The position numbers and the translations under genes are program-made. From positions 620,001 through 684,000 of the forward strand of contig NZ_JAAFZH010000001.1 in assembly GCF_010435915.1 (NCBI RefSeq): a DNA stretch of 64,000 nt, read 5' to 3'. Positions within the stretch are counted from its first letter, which is position 1. Each line of letters begins with the position of its first letter. The notes beneath the pieces are model-generated. The model worked only from the letters and a program-made list of their open reading frames with translations, searched no databases and was not told the origin of the DNA. Below are positions 28,609-37,068 of the stretch, piece after piece. This DNA comes from Spirosoma terrae. Its GTDB lineage: Bacteria > Bacteroidota > Bacteroidia > Cytophagales > Spirosomataceae.

Positions 28609-30654
28609 ATGACTAGAAATCTATTTCTGTTGAGTTGCTTACTAAGCTGCTTTGTGAGCATCCATAACGCAGACGGACAGACTGACAATTCTGCCTGGCA
28701 AATTGTTGGGCAGAATATTAATCCTGCTACTTATTACGGGATCACGGTGGCTAATGGAATGATTGGGCTTGTATCGTCGCCTGAGCCGATGAAAGTAAAG
28801 GACGTTGTATTGAATGGGGCTTTCGATACGTATGGGCGAGGTCGTGTATCGAATATTCTGAAAGTGTTCAACTTCGCTAATATGAACCTGGAAGTTGATG
28901 GGCAACGTATTGGTGCCAAGGATATTAATGATTATCGCCAGACGCTTGATATGCAGAAAGCAGCTCTGACTACTACGTTTAATTACAAAGATAAAGTCAG
29001 TGTAAAGCAAACAATGCTGGCACTACGTCATCTGCCGTTTTCAGAGTTAACAATGGTTGAAATAACGGCCAGGAAGGATTGTGAGATCAGTCCGATGAGC
29101 GTTATCGAAACACCGGAAAATCTTAGAGAGGTTAAGAATTTTTATTCTGAAATAGATCGTTCGCACGTAACGATACGGTTACTGACATCAGTTGCAAAAA
29201 GCCCAACTGGCAGACATACAGTAGCGGCATCGACCAGTTTCATTTTTGAAGAGCCACACGGGCAGGAACCAGATGTTATTCACGAAGACTGGGATTATAA
29301 TATGCACCTGGCCAAGTTCAAAAAGCGGCTGAAAGCAGGAGAGACGTATCGGTTTAGTGTAGTAGGTTCCGTGTCGTCTACCGCCCATACGGCTGACCCG
29401 CACAATGAAGCTGAGCGACTCACCTTGTTTGCTGCGCTTGAGCGAACAGAACGCTTATTGATGCGCCATAATGCAGAATGGACAAAGCTCTGGCAGAGTG
29501 ATATTATCATAGATGGTGATCCAGATGCGCAGCGTGCTGTTCGCTCGGCTCTATATCATCTGTACTCGTTTGTTCGCGAAGGTACAGGATATAGCCTATC
29601 TCCAATGGGTTTATCAGGGCTAGGCTACAATGGGCATGTGTTTTGGGATACCGAGCTATGGATGTATCCGCCAATTCTGGTATTGAAGCCCGAAATGGCT
29701 AAGTCTATTCTGGAATATCGGTTTGAACGAATGCCAATGGCTCGTCAGAATGCTTTTAGTCATGGTTACGCGGGGGTAATGTTTCCCTGGGAGTCCGATG
29801 CCGATGGGCAGGAAGCTACTCCTGTCTGGGCGCTAACAGGCCCATTTCAGCATCATATTACAGGTTGTGTTGGCTGGGCCTTCTGGAAATATTTTGAGGT
29901 TACAAAAGATAAGGAGTGGCTTCGGACGCGTGGCTACCCTATGTTAAAAGAAGTAGCTGATTTCTGGAGTAGCCGGGTGGAACGAGAAGGCCCTGGTAAA
30001 TTCCATATCAACAATGTTATTGGGGCCAATGAATGGCAGGAAAATATTGACGATAACGCCTTCACGAATGGTATGGCTAAAACGTCATTATATTATGCCA
30101 TTCAGGCTGCTCAGGATTTAGGCATTGTTCCTAATCCCGACTGGAAAGTGGTTGCTGACAATATTCCGATTTTAAAATTTCCGGATGGCGTAACGAAAGA
30201 AAACCGCACATACGATGGAGTTATGATCAAGCAGGCTGATGTTAACTTATTGTCTTATCCACTTCGGATTGTAAACGACGAAAACGCTGTACGTAAAGAT
30301 TTGTCTTATTACGAATCCCGTTATTCGCCTGAAGGCCCTGCCATGGGATGGTCTGTATTATCGACACTTCATGCTCGACTGAACGAGCCCGAGAAAGCTT
30401 ATGATTGGTTTGTTAAGAGCTATAAGCCCAACGAAGTGCCTCCTTTTGGCGTATTGGCTGAAACCGCCGGTGGTACAAATCCCTACTTTGCAACTGGGGC
30501 AGGAGGAATGCTACAGGCAGTACTGAATGGATTTGGTGGGATTGATATCAATGAAAAGGGAATCAGTCAGCTAAAAACGAAGCTGCCATCGAAGTGGAAA
30601 TCGTTAACGATTAAAGGCGTAGGGCCAGATAAAAAGACCATAGTGGTTAAATAA
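28609..30654 (+). CDS. Glycoside hydrolase family 65-type enzyme (secreted)
   Basis: ATG at 28609 gives 681 residues with a signal peptide ending near ADGQ; a TTG four codons earlier is less likely. The N-terminal beta-sandwich domain (about 25-250) and the (alpha/alpha)6 barrel (about 300-630) are those of GH65. Signature segments are HVFWDTELWMYPP and ANEWQENIDDNAFTN, with E475 in the place of the general acid. GH65 members are phosphorylases or hydrolases of alpha-glucosides such as trehalose or kojibiose. An exported form more likely hydrolyses than phosphorolyses, but this is inference. The gene stands alone and ends at a perfect palindromic terminator shared with the TetR gene. Confidence 0.82.
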   Translation: MTRNLFLLSCLLSCFVSIHNADGQTDNSAWQIVGQNINPATYYGITVANGMIGLVSSPEPMKVKDVVLNGAFDTYGRGRVSNILKVFNFANMNLEVDGQRIGAKDINDYRQTLDMQKAALTTTFNYKDKVSVKQTMLALRHLPFSELTMVEITARKDCEISPMSVIETPENLREVKNFYSEIDRSHVTIRLLTSVAKSPTGRHTVAASTSFIFEEPHGQEPDVIHEDWDYNMHLAKFKKRLKAGETYRFSVVGSVSSTAHTADPHNEAERLTLFAALERTERLLMRHNAEWTKLWQSDIIIDGDPDAQRAVRSALYHLYSFVREGTGYSLSPMGLSGLGYNGHVFWDTELWMYPPILVLKPEMAKSILEYRFERMPMARQNAFSHGYAGVMFPWESDADGQEATPVWALTGPFQHHITGCVGWAFWKYFEVTKDKEWLRTRGYPMLKEVADFWSSRVEREGPGKFHINNVIGANEWQENIDDNAFTNGMAKTSLYYAIQAAQDLGIVPNPDWKVVADNIPILKFPDGVTKENRTYDGVMIKQADVNLLSYPLRIVNDENAVRKDLSYYESRYSPEGPAMGWSVLSTLHARLNEPEKAYDWFVKSYKPNEVPPFGVLAETAGGTNPYFATGAGGMLQAVLNGFGGIDINEKGISQLKTKLPSKWKSLTIKGVGPDKKTIVVK

Positions 30655-30660
30655 AGTTGG

Positions 30661-30728
30661 TCCTAAAAAAGCGGCAGGGTATTAAACTCATCATTTGATG
30701 AGTTTAATACCCTGCCGCTTTTTTAGGA
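30661..30728. terminator. Perfect 33-bp palindromic bidirectional terminator
   Basis: The left arm 30661-30693 is exactly complementary to the right arm 30696-30728, with only TT as the loop. Each arm begins with A6/ends with T6, so both the forward GH65-type transcript and the reverse TetR transcript meet a GC-rich stem followed by a T-run. It is 6 bases after the GH65-type stop and 15 bases after the TetR stop. Confidence 0.92.
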
Positions 30729-30743
30729 CGAAATATTATAAGA

Positions 30744-31421
30744 TTACCATTGTGCCATCGGTAGATTAGCCGACTGTAGCTCCAGATTAACCTCTTTAGA
30801 TTGAATGGCCATTTTGTTAAGAGCGATGTAAATCGTCTTAACCGCATTTTCGATACGTTTCCAACCATCTTCGCTACGTAGATCGATGCTGATCATTGTA
30901 CGGTCGTTCTGAGCCATAATTGTCAAATACGTCATTGCTCCCAGAACAACGGCCGAAATCGCTTGTGTATCGGCCCCTTTCACGAACGAAAGTTGCTCAA
31001 CAAGGCGTGTCATTTCTTCATCCTGAGCCTTAGCAGTTGTTTCAGCAATTGAATCGTTTTCAATAACCGTTGCTTTTAAGATCTCGCGGGCTGCTTTAAA
31101 CGTGCGGAAGTAACGGTAGGTCTGAATGACTTGGCGATACCAGATACGAGCCACATCTGACTCCTGCAAAGGACGAATTTGATCAAGGACGGCTGGATTG
31201 AATACTGGGAATAATTTCCCCATTTTAACGTAGTACTCCAATAGTCCTTCCATACCGCCAAAATAACGGTAGATAAGTACTTTACTTACGTTAGCCTTTT
31301 CTGCTACACGATTGACGCCTACTCCTTCTAAACCTCGCTCAGAAATTACTTCTTCTAACGCTTCAACGATGCGCTGAGTGGTTTTAGCGCGATTACGTCT
31401 GACCTTTTCGTCCTTCTCCAT
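30744..31421 (-). CDS. TetR-family transcriptional regulator
   Basis: The chosen ATG at 31421 gives 225 residues starting MEKDEKVRRNRAKTT; an upstream ATG at 31487 adds 22 residues without family character. Residues about 14-60 form the TetR helix-turn-helix (TTQRIVEALEEVISERG, VNRVAEKANVSKVLIYRYFG). The C-terminal ligand-binding part is helical and of unknown ligand. It converges with the GH65-type gene and shares its terminator. No duplicated operator is obvious in its upstream region, which is AT-rich. Confidence 0.85.
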   Translation of the reverse strand: MEKDEKVRRNRAKTTQRIVEALEEVISERGLEGVGVNRVAEKANVSKVLIYRYFGGMEGLLEYYVKMGKLFPVFNPAVLDQIRPLQESDVARIWYRQVIQTYRYFRTFKAAREILKATVIENDSIAETTAKAQDEEMTRLVEQLSFVKGADTQAISAVVLGAMTYLTIMAQNDRTMISIDLRSEDGWKRIENAVKTIYIALNKMAIQSKEVNLELQSANLPMAQW

Positions 31422-31768
31422 GTATCTAAAATGCATTAAAATCCAAAATATTATATCAGTCTGACGAAAATAAAAAGGTATGGTCACATCAAGACCGTAT
31501 AATCAATAAAAATGTAGTGAAATGAATAGTTTTTAAATACTAATAGAAGTCAAATGTTGAGTATAGATAACAAAACGTAGATAAATTATATACCGCTATT
31601 GTCTTTAGTAAAGTTGTTACGCACTGCCGAAAAGAAAAGCTTTTCTACGAGAATTAGTTACTATCTTGGCAATAATAATTATATTTTGTTTATTATACAA
31701 ATAAAAGTAATATAAATGTGCTCACAGGCAGCGTATTACGTCCTGGCTATGGTACACACGAATGCATA
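31422..31768. other. AT-rich intergenic stretch upstream of TetR gene
   Basis: About 350 bases without a gene lie between the TetR start and the tRNA terminator. The region is strongly AT-rich and must hold the TetR promoter, but no exact TAnnTTTG is found on the reverse strand. Confidence 0.3.
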
Positions 31769-31807
31769 CAAAAAAAGCTGCCTAATATACATTAAGCAGC
31801 TTTTTTT
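31769..31807. terminator. Terminator of tRNA-Gln (palindromic)
   Basis: AAAAAAGCTGC pairs with GCAGCTTTTTT around a loop that can form an inner TAAT/ATTA stem. It lies directly after the tRNA 3' end on the reverse strand and is symmetric enough to work in both directions. Confidence 0.85.
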
Positions 31808-31808
31808 G

Positions 31809-31879
31809 TTGCCCGAGAAGGATTCGAACCTCCACAAACAGAACCAAAATCTGTCGTCCTACCCTTAGACGATCGGGCA
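31809..31879 (-). tRNA. tRNA-Gln (anticodon TTG)
   Basis: The reverse strand folds as a 71-nt tRNA. The acceptor stem is TGCCCGA/TCGGGCA with discriminator A. The anticodon stem ACAGA/TCTGT closes the loop TTTTGGT, giving anticodon TTG, and the T-loop is TTCGAAT. CCA is not encoded. No integrase or repeated tRNA end is nearby, so there is no sign of use as an attachment site. Confidence 0.93.
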
Positions 31880-31995
31880 ATTGCGAGTGCAAAGGTAATA
31901 GTTCTGATAAGTCAAAAGCAAGTGTATGCCTTAAAAAAATGTTGTTTTTTGTGGTGAAAACTTCTTTCTCGCTGACTATCAGGGTTATTATTTTT

Positions 31996-32871
31996 TTACA
32001 CTGCGCCTACCTCAACCGATGGAGCGATCTTTTTGACCAGACCCTGCAGTACTTTACCCGGTCCACACTCAATAAATTGAGTTGCTCCGGCTGCAACCAT
32101 GTTCTCCACCGACTGTGTCCAGCGTACAGGTGCCGTTAGTTGAGTAATCAGATTTTCCTTAATTGTGTACGGATCTGTTGTTGCCTGAGCATTTACGTTT
32201 TGGTAAATAGGGTAACGTGGCTCGGCAAATGTCATTGCTTCAACGGCTTTGGCAAATTCATCGCGCGCTGGCTTCATAAAGGGAGAGTGAAAGGCTCCGC
32301 CCACGGCCAGAGGAAGTACTCGTTTCGCTCCCGCTGCTTTAAGTTTCTCCCCAGCGAGCGCAATACCGGCTACGCTGCCTGAAATAACTACCTGACCAGG
32401 GCAGTTATAATTGGCTGGTACAACGACCTCTTCGGTGATTTCGGCGCAAATCTGCTCAATAACGTCGTCTGCAACGCCTAAAACGGCTGCCATGGTCGAT
32501 GGCTCAATCTCGCAGGCTTTTTGCATGGCTGTAGCTCGGATAGAAGCTAGCTTCAGCCCATTTTCAAATGATAGGACGCCGGCAGCTGTCAAAGCCGATA
32601 ATTCGCCTAGTGAATGTCCGGCTACCATATCGGGTGCGAATGATTCAGTTGTCAGCGCAAGAACAACACCGTGCAGCAACACCGCGGGCTGTGTGTAAAT
32701 GGTTTGTTTTAATTCTTCATCAGTCCCTTCAAACATGATACGTGTTAAATCATAGCCTACTAATTGATTGGCCTGATCGAAGAGTTGACGAGCTGCTTCA
32801 GAATGTTGATAGAGGTCTAGTCCCATACCACGGAACTGTGAGCCCTGCCCTGGAAATACGTATGCTTTCAT
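31996..32871 (-). CDS. fabD: Malonyl-CoA:ACP transacylase
   Basis: ATG at 32871 gives 291 residues beginning MKAYVFPGQGSQ, the usual FabD start; the frame extends 47 codons upstream without similarity. The nucleophile motif GHSLGE has S87, a conserved arginine is in SIRATAMQ (R112), and the catalytic histidine is in GGAFHSPFM (H195). FabD loads malonyl groups onto acyl carrier protein at the start of fatty acid elongation in the cytoplasm. Here it is not next to other fab genes; it lies divergent to sdhC. The length is normal for the family. Confidence 0.95.
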   Translation of the reverse strand: MKAYVFPGQGSQFRGMGLDLYQHSEAARQLFDQANQLVGYDLTRIMFEGTDEELKQTIYTQPAVLLHGVVLALTTESFAPDMVAGHSLGELSALTAAGVLSFENGLKLASIRATAMQKACEIEPSTMAAVLGVADDVIEQICAEITEEVVVPANYNCPGQVVISGSVAGIALAGEKLKAAGAKRVLPLAVGGAFHSPFMKPARDEFAKAVEAMTFAEPRYPIYQNVNAQATTDPYTIKENLITQLTAPVRWTQSVENMVAAGATQFIECGPGKVLQGLVKKIAPSVEVGAV

Positions 32872-32942
32872 AAAAATAGAAGCCCTGCCTAGCTGGCAGG
32901 ACTGTACGTTAAAGCGTATGTTGTATGTATCGAAATAGGTCG

Positions 32943-32973
32943 CAAAGTAACATGACTTATCACGTTTATTCAA
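32943..32973 (-). promoter_or_regulatory. Candidate fabD promoter
   Basis: On the reverse strand, TTG (32973-32971) is followed after 20 bases by TTACTTTG (32950-32943), one mismatch from TAnnTTTG. This gives a leader of about 65 nt before the fabD ATG. Confidence 0.4.
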
Positions 32974-33192
32974 GAAAACGCCATAGGCTCCCTGTAAACA
33001 GTTACGAATCAATCGATAGTGTCGAAAGGTATCGCTACGTTAAAAGAATCGGTATGGTTGGCTCTTTTGTCTCATTTTTAGGACGCCGGTGACAAACGAT
33101 ACGGGAATAAAAACTGTTATGAATACAGAGTTCAATTCTAATTTTTATTGGCTCTAGATTAGAGCTAAGTTCGGCGAAAATAGGCTTTATAG

Positions 33193-33223
33193 TTGTTTGC
33201 ATCGGGTTTGTGCTTTAGCTTTG
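33193..33223 (+). promoter_or_regulatory. Candidate sdhCAB promoter
   Basis: TTG (33193-33195) is followed after 20 bases by TAGCTTTG (33216-33223), an exact TAnnTTTG match. The expected leader to the sdhC ATG is about 57 nt. Confidence 0.55.
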
Positions 33224-33286
33224 GTGCGCCGTTTGAATCGGCTTTTTTTCAATAGTTTACCACTAAATTTTCGTGTCATTTTACAT

Positions 33287-33982
33287 ATGGCTTGGGTAAT
33301 ACAAACACTATCCAGCTCCCTCGGTCGCAAGGTTATTATGTCGCTGACGGGACTTTTTCTAAGTAGCTTTCTGATTGTCCACATGGCTGGTAACCTCCAG
33401 CTCTTCAAAGGTGATAACGGACGCGCTTTCAATGAGTACACGTACTTCATGACGCACAACCCGCTTATCATTACGATCTCGTACCTGCTGTACACCTCCA
33501 TTCTCGTACATGCCCTGATGGCCTGGGTCTTAACGCGCCACAATCAGGCATCGCGTCCAGTGAAGTACGCGTACTCAAAACCAGAAGCGAATAGTGCCTG
33601 GTCGTCACGTAACATGGGTATTCTGGGTACCATCCTGCTGCTGTTCATCATTATTCACATGCGGACGTTCTGGTTCGAAATGCACTTTGGGGCTGTTCCT
33701 ATGGCTGAGTACGATGGAAAACAGTACAAAGACCTGTATGTGGTTGTGAAAGAAGCGTTCAGTCAGTGGTGGTACGTGTTGCTGTATGTTATCTGTATGA
33801 TAGCCATGGGTTATCACTTATCTCATGGTTTTCAGAGTGGTTTTCAAACCCTTGGGATTCGCCATAAGAAGTATACGCCATTAATTGAGTTTATTGGTAC
33901 ATACTTTTTTGCGATCATTGTTCCGGCGATTTTTGCGGCTATGCCGATCTACGTGTTTTTACAGGTTCACCATATAATTTAA
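33287..33982 (+). CDS. sdhC: Succinate dehydrogenase cytochrome b subunit
   Basis: ATG at 33287 gives 231 residues (MAWVIQTLSSSLGRKVIMSLTG), a start typical of the Bacteroidota b558-type subunit; the upstream 30 codons overlap the promoter. There are about five membrane helices with histidines suited to haem ligation (IVHMAGN, LVHALMAW, IIHMRTFWFE, MGYHLSHGFQSGFQ). It anchors SdhAB to the inner membrane and passes electrons between succinate oxidation and menaquinone. It is first in sdhCAB. The gap to sdhA is filled by a repeat-unit hairpin. Confidence 0.93.
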   Translation: MAWVIQTLSSSLGRKVIMSLTGLFLSSFLIVHMAGNLQLFKGDNGRAFNEYTYFMTHNPLIITISYLLYTSILVHALMAWVLTRHNQASRPVKYAYSKPEANSAWSSRNMGILGTILLLFIIIHMRTFWFEMHFGAVPMAEYDGKQYKDLYVVVKEAFSQWWYVLLYVICMIAMGYHLSHGFQSGFQTLGIRHKKYTPLIEFIGTYFFAIIVPAIFAAMPIYVFLQVHHII

Positions 33983-33988
33983 TGAGTG

Positions 33989-34067
33989 AATTGTGAACGA
34001 GCAAATGAGTGAATATCCTGTTTGCAAACGTTTCGTCACTCATTTGTTCATTCGCTCATTCACAATT
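33989..34067 (+). repeat. Octamer-unit hairpin (element a) between sdhC and sdhA
   Basis: The left arm 33989-34012 (24 nt) pairs with the right arm 34036-34067 (32 nt) at all but one position once an 8-nt bulge is allowed. The right arm reads as 8-nt units CATTTGTT, CATTCGCT, CATTCACA. The loop of 23 nt holds the palindrome GTTTGCAAAC. The left arm starts 6 nt after the sdhC stop and the right arm ends 7 nt before the sdhA start. Confidence 0.85.
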
Positions 34068-34074
34068 AGAAAGA

Positions 34075-36012
34075 ATGAAACTGGAGTCTAAAATTCCCGA
34101 AGGCCCTCTCGCCGAAAAATGGGCACGGCAAAAATTTAGCTTAAAGCTGGTTAACCCAGCCAATAAGCGTAAATATGATATTATCGTAGTTGGAACAGGT
34201 CTGGCGGGAGCATCGGCTGCTGCGTCGCTGGCTGAGTTAGGCTACAACGTTAAGGCGTTCTGTTTTCAGGATAGCCCCCGGCGTGCGCACTCTATTGCCG
34301 CTCAGGGTGGTATCAATGCCGCTAAAAATTACCAGAACGACGGTGATAGCGTATTCCGGCTTTTCTACGATACCATCAAAGGGGGCGATTACCGCGCTCG
34401 TGAAGGAAATGTGTATCGGCTGGCTGAAGTTAGCGTTAACATCATCGACCAGTGCGTAGCACAAGGTGTACCTTTTGCCCGTGAATATGGCGGTCTGCTG
34501 GCTAACCGTTCGTTCGGTGGTTCGCAGGTGTCACGTACATTCTATGCACGTGGTCAGACAGGGCAGCAATTGCTGTTGGGGGCGTACTCAGCACTAAGCC
34601 GCCAGGTATCAACCGGAAAAGTGAAGCTGTACCCACGGACCGAAATGCTGGATCTGGTGGTTGAAGGTGGCAAGGCGCGGGGTATTATTACCCGTAACCT
34701 GGTTACTGGAAAAATTGAGTCTCACTCTGGTCATGCGGTGCTGCTTTGTACAGGTGGATACGGTAACGTTTTCTATCTGTCGACAAACGCTATGGGCTCA
34801 AATGCTACGGCAGCCTGGCGGGCACACAAAAAAGGAGCCGTATTTGGTAACCCTTGTTTTACCCAAATTCACCCAACCTGTATTCCTGTTTCGGGACACT
34901 ATCAGTCGAAACTGACGCTGATGTCGGAGTCGCTACGTAACGATGGCCGGGTTTGGGCACCAAAATCTAAAGAAGACGCGCAGAAAATTCAGAAAGGTCA
35001 GCTGAGAGCAAACGATCTGTCTGAAGACGCACGCGATTACTTCCTCGAACGTCGTTATCCGTCGTTTGGTAACCTGGTTCCGCGCGACGTAGCGTCACGT
35101 AACGCTAAATACGTTTGCGATGAAGGACGTGGGGTTAGTAAAACCGGTTTGGCGGTTTACCTCGACTTTGCGGACGCTATCAAGCGGGATGGCAAAAAAA
35201 CCATTGAAGCGAAGTACGGTAACCTTTTCGAGATGTACGAAAAAATCACCGGCGAAAATCCATATGAAACGCCGATGATGATTTATCCAGCCGTTCACTA
35301 CACTATGGGTGGCCTGTGGGTAGATTATAATCTGATGACCTCCATTCCAGGGTTGTATGCGCTGGGCGAAGCAAACTTCTCCGACCACGGTGCCAACCGT
35401 CTGGGCGCTTCTGCCCTGATGCAGGGTCTGGCAGATGGATATTTCGTGATTCCTTATACCGTTGGCGATTATCTGGCCAACATCGGCCCTGCCGATAAAA
35501 TCCCAGTTGATGCGCCTGCTTTCAAGGAAGCCGAAAAGAAAGTGCATGAGCAGATTGATCGGCTCCTGGCTATCAAGGGAGAGCGCCCGGTCGATGATTT
35601 GCATAAGGAATTAGGGCACATTATGTGGGAGTATTGCGGTATGGCACGTACTGCCGAAGGCCTGCAGATTGCTCGTGAAAAAATCAAAGCCCTGAAGAAG
35701 GAGTTCTGGAGCAACGTAAAAGTGCTGGGCGATTCGCAGGAAATGAACCAGGCGCTTGAGCAGGCTTCGCGTGTGGCCGACTTTATTGAACTGGGAGCGC
35801 TGATGGTTGAAGATGCGCTGAACCGGAACGAGTCTTGCGGTGGTCACTTCCGTGAAGAATACCAGACTCCCGACGGCGAAGCCCTTCGCGACGATGCCAA
35901 CTACGCTTACGTAGCGGCCTGGGAATATCAGGGTGACGATCAGCCTGAACTCCTGAATAAAGAAATGCTGGAGTTCGAGAATGTTAAATTGACCCAGCGG
36001 AGTTATAAATAA
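34075..36012 (+). CDS. sdhA: Succinate dehydrogenase flavoprotein subunit
   Basis: ATG at 34075 gives 645 residues; the frame continues upstream only through the hairpin element. The FAD-binding Rossmann motif is [10 protein letters not shown] (about residues 40-49). The [15 protein letters not shown] segment contains the histidine that takes the covalent flavin. Substrate-binding segments include HPTCIP, and the capping-domain arginine regions are present. SdhA oxidises succinate to fumarate (or the reverse) on the cytoplasmic face. The length and the C-AB order are those of the Bacteroidota-type complex II. It is separated from sdhB by an 88-base gap filled by a heptamer-unit hairpin. Confidence 0.95.
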   Translation: MKLESKIPEGPLAEKWARQKFSLKLVNPANKRKYDIIVVGTGLAGASAAASLAELGYNVKAFCFQDSPRRAHSIAAQGGINAAKNYQNDGDSVFRLFYDTIKGGDYRAREGNVYRLAEVSVNIIDQCVAQGVPFAREYGGLLANRSFGGSQVSRTFYARGQTGQQLLLGAYSALSRQVSTGKVKLYPRTEMLDLVVEGGKARGIITRNLVTGKIESHSGHAVLLCTGGYGNVFYLSTNAMGSNATAAWRAHKKGAVFGNPCFTQIHPTCIPVSGHYQSKLTLMSESLRNDGRVWAPKSKEDAQKIQKGQLRANDLSEDARDYFLERRYPSFGNLVPRDVASRNAKYVCDEGRGVSKTGLAVYLDFADAIKRDGKKTIEAKYGNLFEMYEKITGENPYETPMMIYPAVHYTMGGLWVDYNLMTSIPGLYALGEANFSDHGANRLGASALMQGLADGYFVIPYTVGDYLANIGPADKIPVDAPAFKEAEKKVHEQIDRLLAIKGERPVDDLHKELGHIMWEYCGMARTAEGLQIAREKIKALKKEFWSNVKVLGDSQEMNQALEQASRVADFIELGALMVEDALNRNESCGGHFREEYQTPDGEALRDDANYAYVAAWEYQGDDQPELLNKEMLEFENVKLTQRSYK

Positions 36013-36017
36013 ACTAG

Positions 36018-36098
36018 TTAGTGAGTTTATGGCTTATGGTTTTCGGCCAGTAGCCTATTCTTCTGAAAACCATAAACTATAAACTAAAAACTCACCAA
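36018..36098 (+). repeat. Heptamer-unit hairpin (element b) between sdhA and sdhB
   Basis: The left arm 36018-36046 (29 nt) pairs with the right arm 36063-36098 (36 nt), allowing mismatches and a 7-nt bulge. The right arm is made of 7-nt units CATAAAC, TATAAAC, TAAAAAC. It begins 5 nt after the sdhA stop and ends 2 nt before the sdhB ATG. The sequence differs from the other elements but the architecture is the same. Confidence 0.75.
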
Positions 36099-36100
36099 CA

Positions 36101-36853
36101 ATGAAAATCAACCTAAAAGTCTGGAGACAGAAAAATAGCAATACAGAGGGGAAACTGGTTGAATATCATCTGGACAACGTTTCAGAAGATATGTCGTTTC
36201 TGGAAATGTTCGACGTATTGAACGATTCTCTTACCCGCAAAGGTGAAGATCCTGTTACGTTCGACCATGACTGTCGGGAAGGTATTTGTGGTACCTGCTC
36301 GATGTACATCAACGGGCGCCCTCATGGTCCGCAGACAGGGGCGACAACCTGTCAGCTCCATATGCGTTCGTTCAACGATGGCGATACGATCGTAGTTGAG
36401 CCCTGGCGGGCGCGTGCGTTCCCGGTTATCAAGGACCTGATGGTTGATCGGTCTGCGTTCGACCGGATCATTCAGTCGGGTGGATACGTATCAGTCAATA
36501 CGGGGTCGGCGCGGGATGCCAATGAAATCCTTATTCCACGTACTATTGCCGACGAGGCAATGGATGCGGCTGCCTGTATCGGCTGCGGTGCCTGCGTAGC
36601 GGCCTGTAAAAATGCGTCTGCTATGTTGTTTGTTTCGGCTAAAGTTTCGCAACTCGCCATTCTGCCACAAGGTCAGGCTGAGCATAAAGAGCGTGCCGAA
36701 CGTATGGTTGCGCAGATGGACGCCGAAGGGTTCGGAGCTTGTTCATTTACGGGAGCCTGCTCAGTAGAGTGTCCTAAATCGATTTCACTCGATCACATCG
36801 CTCGGATGAATCGCGAATACTTAGGCGCTAAATTGACGTCTGACAACGCGTAA
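36101..36853 (+). CDS. sdhB: Succinate dehydrogenase iron-sulfur subunit
   Basis: This 250-residue protein has the plant-ferredoxin-type 2Fe-2S ligands C58, C63, C66 and C84 ([16 protein letters not shown]). The C-terminal domain carries the 4Fe-4S motif [11 protein letters not shown] and the remaining cluster ligands in [14 protein letters not shown]. It carries electrons from SdhA flavin to the quinone site near SdhC. It is last in sdhCAB and is followed by a strong terminator 20 bases after the stop codon. Confidence 0.95.
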   Translation: MKINLKVWRQKNSNTEGKLVEYHLDNVSEDMSFLEMFDVLNDSLTRKGEDPVTFDHDCREGICGTCSMYINGRPHGPQTGATTCQLHMRSFNDGDTIVVEPWRARAFPVIKDLMVDRSAFDRIIQSGGYVSVNTGSARDANEILIPRTIADEAMDAAACIGCGACVAACKNASAMLFVSAKVSQLAILPQGQAEHKERAERMVAQMDAEGFGACSFTGACSVECPKSISLDHIARMNREYLGAKLTSDNA

Positions 36854-36872
36854 TACGTAGTAATAAACACTT

Positions 36873-36912
36873 CGAAAGCCCGGCTTCGCGCAGAAGCCGG
36901 GCTTTCGTTTTT
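36873..36912 (+). terminator. Terminator of sdhCAB
   Basis: A perfect 15-bp GC-rich stem (36873-36887 with 36893-36907), loop GCGCA, is followed by TTTTT. Confidence 0.93.
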
Positions 36913-37068
36913 AGGGCTAAACCTGATTTTTGACCAAAAAGTGGTGGAGTTTAGTGCATTTCATTGGCCATGACAACCGTCGGTGTAAAAGACTGATGGC
37001 CTTGGGCTTGTTCTAGCTATCTTTTCCTGATCGATAAAAAAGAAATACGCTTCTAACTGCCATCTGTC

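Larger units (their letters stand above)
32872..33286. promoter_or_regulatory. Divergent fabD / sdhC control region
   Basis: This 415-base region holds promoters in both directions. A short hairpin, GCTCTA GAT TAGAGC (33151-33165), lies about 28 bases upstream of the sdhC -33 element and could be an operator. No ORF is convincing here. Confidence 0.4.

Noticed and set aside
31809-31879. tRNA-Gln as a mobile-element attachment site
   Set aside because: No integrase gene and no repeated tRNA 3' end within the window.
33983-34074. sdhC-sdhA hairpin as a Rho-independent terminator
   Set aside because: The stem is AT-rich with a bulge, there is no T-run, and sdhA must be co-expressed.
35095-35604. 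Open frame of 169 codons opposite sdhA
   Set aside because: Antisense shadow of a conserved gene with no domain of its own.
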